This document shows positions 60,210 through 64,000 of a stretch of DNA of 64,000 nucleotides, one piece after another. Each line of letters opens with the position of its first letter. Positions within the stretch are counted from its first letter, which is position 1. Source of the DNA: Gossypium raimondii (lineage: Eukaryota > Streptophyta > Magnoliopsida > Malvales > Malvaceae); NCBI RefSeq assembly GCF_025698545.1, contig NC_068577.1, positions 2,203,501 through 2,267,500 on the forward strand. The letters are read 5' to 3'. Under the pieces are notes generated by a model. The model was given only the letters and a program-made list of their open reading frames with translations. It searched no databases and was not told the origin of the DNA. Position numbers and translations under genes: made by a program.

Positions 60210-62324
60210 TTGTTACGTACTCATGATCACCAACCTGGAACCTAGGTATGGCCCGAATCACCTACCGGCAATCCGATTAGGCCCTGTCAGTTGGACGCGT
60301 GCAGGCCTTGAAGTGGGGGTTCACCAGAAGGGCTCGCAAGGGAAGTTTGCGGTCCCAGCTCGCATATGCCAAGGAGTCCGCATGTGAGGGCTACGAAGTA
60401 TAACAAGTAGACCAGAACAGTATACGTGTCCAGCATGCATGGAGCCTACTGAGAACGTCAATTCCATGAACAGTGACCATGTGTATAAATATTCAATTGT
60501 CCCCTTCAATGGACACAACGGAAAAACACTCAACAATATTATATGTTGAATATATCAGAATCCAACATTTGTTGCGGATTATCGAGTTAAATTTATAATA
60601 ACCCTGGCGTGTTTCTAAGGGATGATGTGAGCCTACAGGCTTAGCACTTGGTGTCTAGGTGTGTTTTTGAAAGGATGTTAGCCTTCGGGCTAGACACTCA
60701 ATACTTAGGCGTGTTCTTGGTTGGATTAGTTCGGTTGAGCATTCTAGCGTGTTTTGGGTGAATAACGGCATATCCATATATGTTCATATAGTTGATCATC
60801 AGGCTGAATCGTGATTGTTAAACGATGTAATGACTTGTGTTGATGCTTGGTAATAATTATTTTCCTTGGTAAATGATTTCTAAATGTGCTCATGTTACTG
60901 ATATTATATCGTGATTTGATATTGAATGATCTTGTATAGCTTGAAAGGTTATATGACTCGTGTATAATGAACTCACCTATTGAATGGTTGTGATGACAGG
61001 GTTGATGTTAGTTAATTATTTTTCTATTTAAACTATGATTACAAGGTATGTTATATTGTATTTAACCTATGAACTTACTAAGCTCAATTGTAGCTTACTT
61101 TGTGTCGTTTTCCTATTTTCCTGTAGATATTATTTTGCGGAATTAGATGATCAGATCAACTAGAAGATCACACTATCTAGTCTCTTTTTTGGCAAACTTT
61201 GAAATCGTTATATCTCAGTTTTGTGGCATGTAATAGGAGTATTTAGTAGATATGTACTTATGTGTCAAGGAAATATATATGTTTTGTGTTTGTACAAATG
61301 ATGTATGCTTGAAAGTTAAATGGTAAGGTTGTTAATGGCTTATTATGGCAATCTTGAATGTGGATTATGTGTGGTATATAATGGAATGATTTGAAATGTT
61401 GATAGGTTGTAATTTTTTATAGAAAGGTTGGTTAAGTGATAGCTTGGTTGGAACATATAGCATATTGGTTTAACCTTTTGCTTTGGATGTTATTTAGGTG
61501 TTATGTATAATAGTACTTTTGATAGAAAATGAATTGATGAATATGCCTTGTTAGGTGGTTGTTAGTTGGTGATAGAAGTTATGGTATCTTTGATGATTCA
61601 TAGGGTAATTGATTCACTATGCTTAAACTTGTTTGAAGTAGGAAACACTTTGGTATTAAATGTTGTTTGTGATGGTGCTTTATGACATATTGGTTAGGTA
61701 CATAGGATAGCGCTTTGAGTTGTGTTTTGGTATGCTTTTGATGTGTTTGAATTGACTTGAATGAGTTTCATGCATGATATTGGCTTATTTGTAGTATGAG
61801 TTTACATTTTAGATTTTAGTATGAATTGAACTTTCAAACTTGTGATTTTTCACCATCTAGGAAAAAGTATCGATATCTAGGACCAAAAATATCGATATTT
61901 TTACCAAATGAATAGTTTCAAAATTGGCAGATTACAAATTTGGTATTGATAATTTTTACTTAGTATCGATATTTTATAATTTTCATCGATATCTTGAAAA
62001 TGATATTGATACCTTAATTTGGCGTAATGCCAAAATGGTACTTGATAATATTTTCGTATTGATACTTATTTGAAAATATCGATACTTCTTTATTTAGTAT
62101 TGATACTTTACCTAAAGTTTTAAAATTATATAACTTGGTTCATATTCATGCTCGAGTCTAATTTAAAAGTGGTTTAAAGCTCGACATAGTTTTGTTTTTA
62201 TTTTTAATAGTTGACGTGTGTAAATAGAATCATTCCATGTTTTCAATTGCAAATGATTGTTCTGTATTTATTCATATCATCTTGTAGTTCGGTCCAACGA
62301 CCGGACCGTGTATGAGGTGTTACA
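60210..62324 (+). repeat. Probable Ty3/gypsy LTR or solo LTR, ends uncertain
   Basis: The segment near 61060-61200 (ACTTACTAAGCTCAATTGTA, then TTTTCCTGTAGAT and GATCAGATCAACTAGAAGAT) and the terminus GAGGTGTTACA at 62314-62324 look like plant chromovirus-type LTRs. A TGTTAC start at 60210 gives TG...CA ends, but I find no matching 5-bp duplication and no gag-pol. The family assignment is by recollection of typical sequence, not alignment. Confidence 0.4.
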
Positions 62325-63105
62325 CACATGTTGAATTTTAGTTGCTCAAAGTTTTCTCCTTCTACTCATTCATCTTAACCCAAGACCTTCTCTCTCACAA
62401 CTTCTCACCTCGAACACTATAACAACCATCATCTTCAACAATAACTCACCATCAACAAACTCCAACATCAAAGCCTAAATCCATTACCGCCATTCACTCA
62501 ATTCTCAGCCACCACCTCTACTCATGATTCAACTCATTTGTCCCTTTCCTTTCTCGATTTCACCCGGAAAAGAAAAAAAAAACCCACAACAATAGAAAAT
62601 ATATTGACAGCAAGAAACCAAAAAAAGGCAAACCAATCAAAAATAGAAATCGTGGTTTTTTTTTTTTTTTTGTTTCAATCGATTAAAGGGTTTGATGTAG
62701 ATTTTCACAAATTCAAATTGTTAAATGATGTCTAGAAACATGGATAGGCCTCAGTCAAGGTTGTGGTCCAATGTAGCAATCAAATTTCAAGATTGAGCAA
62801 GGGCATTTCATAAATAGAACCTTTATTTTGTGAAATTTAGGGAAACTTTTAGAAGAAAAATAACCCTAAGAACGAATTTTGAAAAGGGTGATGAGTGTTT
62901 GGTGTAGAAATCGACTTAAATGAAGATCAAACGATGGTAATTCTGGTAGTGTCAATTATAGTTGTTTTACTTTGTTGGAGAGAAATAGAGACTTCTTCTA
63001 CAAAAATATAGAAATAAAATGGAAAAATTTTGAATTTAAAAAATGAATTATAGGTGGTAGAGAAAACCAACAGAACGGTTGCCATGTCAGCTCAACAATA
63101 GCTAT

Positions 63106-63360
63106 GGTAAAAGGATCATGGAGGCCCCTACAATAGGAGTCAGATTGTATTGGCGTGCTTGACATATAGTGACACGTGGCGTGCCACGTGTATCATATGC
63201 TAATGTATAAGGACATTTTCTGACAGTAAAAATGAATGGAAATTTTAACAAAATAACCGTTTTGCTCTTTGATCTAACGTATAATAACTAATTTTTTTTA
63301 AGTAGAAGAGACAAAATATAATTTGATTCTTAACATAAGAACCTTCAGGATACTTATACC
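63106..63360. mobile_element. MULE-type MITE, copy 2
   Basis: Shares with 58942-59264 the terminal GGTAAAAGGATCATGGAGGC, the interior CATGCTAATGTATAAGG and the block CAGTAAAAAT..AACTTTAAC-like. Inverted ends are visible (right end reverse complement GGTATAAGTATCCTGAAGG). A possible duplication AATAGCTAT/AATAGCTAA requires about 11 extra bases at the right end, so I leave it open. Confidence 0.65.
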
Positions 63361-63750
63361 CCTTAGCCACTTAATAGCTAATTAACTTAAATATTCAATA
63401 TATTATTAGATGACTCTTAACGTAGTTTAAGGGGCAACACTTGGGTGCATAAGAACTTTGCCACCATCCCCTAAAATATCAAATTACATTTATGTTGCTA
63501 TAAATTAATACAAAGTGAAATATTACTTTAATTAATATAAAAACATTTCTTCATCTTTATATGTTACATTTTACAAGAATTTACACATCAAAAAAGAATT
63601 CCTCTAATTTCATGCGCCATAGAAGAAGAAAAAAGTGAGGCTTTCCCCTAGATGAAAAATTATACATAAAAACTAGAAAAACTGAAAATCAAATTTAACC
63701 CCAATTGATAATTCTTAGATTACTTTATATTTTTAATTAAAAAAAGAAGA

Positions 63751-63963
63751 TTAATTTACATTTGCCAAAGAAAACTTTACATGCAGACTTATCTTACCTT
63801 TCTCTAATTGTAGCCTGGCACCCGTAACCAGCCAATACCCTGGACTATTTTCAGGTCCTTTGCACAATTGCGAGGTTTCCACAAACTTCAATAGCTTTGG
63901 TGTTTGAACCGGCACCGGCGGTCCGGTAGGGTACACGGAGGAGTCCACCACAACAGCCGCCAT
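63751..63963 (-). CDS. Small conserved-looking protein, possibly 5' partial
   Basis: A 70-codon frame with normal composition: MAAVVVDSSVYPTGPPVPVQ, then TPKLLKFVETSQLCKGPENS and PGYWLVTGARLQLEKGKISL. I do not recognise a named domain. Base composition is clearly higher in GC and less repetitive than the surroundings, which favours real coding sequence. The frame stays open upstream to the window edge (63964-64000 reads ...NPVKEKE in frame), so the true start may lie outside the window. No signal peptide or membrane segment. No function is proposed. Confidence 0.6.
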   Translation of the reverse strand: MAAVVVDSSVYPTGPPVPVQTPKLLKFVETSQLCKGPENSPGYWLVTGARLQLEKGKISLHVKFSLANVN

Positions 63964-64000
63964 CTCCTTTTCTTTAACGGGGTTGCCTGTTAAAGATTGG

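Larger units (their letters stand above)
59866..63750. other. Repeat-derived region at the right end
   Basis: Contains a probable gypsy LTR (about 60210-62324) with TATCGATA clusters, a MITE copy (63106-63360) and a pyrimidine-rich stretch near 62350-62560. No intact gene recognised. Confidence 0.5.

Noticed and set aside
60205-62330. Complete LTR with target duplication at 60.2-62.3 kb
   Set aside because: The bases flanking the proposed ends do not match, so only a low-confidence LTR-like call is given.

Overview
The window is plant nuclear DNA. It is AT-rich, has genes with many GT-AG introns, and has long intergenic stretches full of LTR-retrotransposon remnants and palindromic MITE-type elements. 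The gene set (ACAP-type ArfGAP, mitochondrial PPR, plastid aspartate-semialdehyde dehydrogenase, RDR1, HAD acid phosphatase, SABATH methyltransferases) is that of a dicot. The CpG-rich fold-back repeats look to me like those of cotton relatives (Malvaceae, probably Gossypium). That assignment is inference from memory, not a search.

Layout. 1.6-18.1 kb: the + strand BAR-PH-ArfGAP-ankyrin gene, its 5' end missing. One of its introns holds a copia element with both LTRs and a 5-bp target duplication. Another intron holds a nest of copia fragments in opposite orientations. 19.3-20.5 kb: an intronless mitochondrial PPR gene on the minus strand. 23.2-25.8 kb: a seven-exon aspartate-semialdehyde dehydrogenase gene on the + strand. 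27.8-29.0 kb: a Mutator-type element with an exact 9-bp target duplication. 30.5-35.4 kb: RNA-dependent RNA polymerase 1 on the + strand, with its reading frame broken in the last exon. 37.8-38.8 kb: a secreted HAD acid phosphatase (VSP-like) on the minus strand. 38.9-45.9 kb: gene-free and rich in MITEs. 45.9-47.6 and 50.6-53.1 kb: two tandem minus-strand SABATH methyltransferases that differ by one intron, separated by an 855-bp fold-back element. 53-64 kb: mostly repeats, with a nonsense-mutated fragment of an SDHAF2-type succinate dehydrogenase assembly factor at 59.6 kb, a probable gypsy LTR, and a small conserved-looking ORF at the right edge.

The genes do not form a pathway; apart from the SABATH pair they are unrelated neighbours. 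I found no new multi-gene system. The observations most worth following are the frameshifted RDR1, the decayed SDHAF2 copy, the SABATH intron difference, and several MITE/MULE families whose exact or near-exact 8- and 9-bp target duplications can be read directly.
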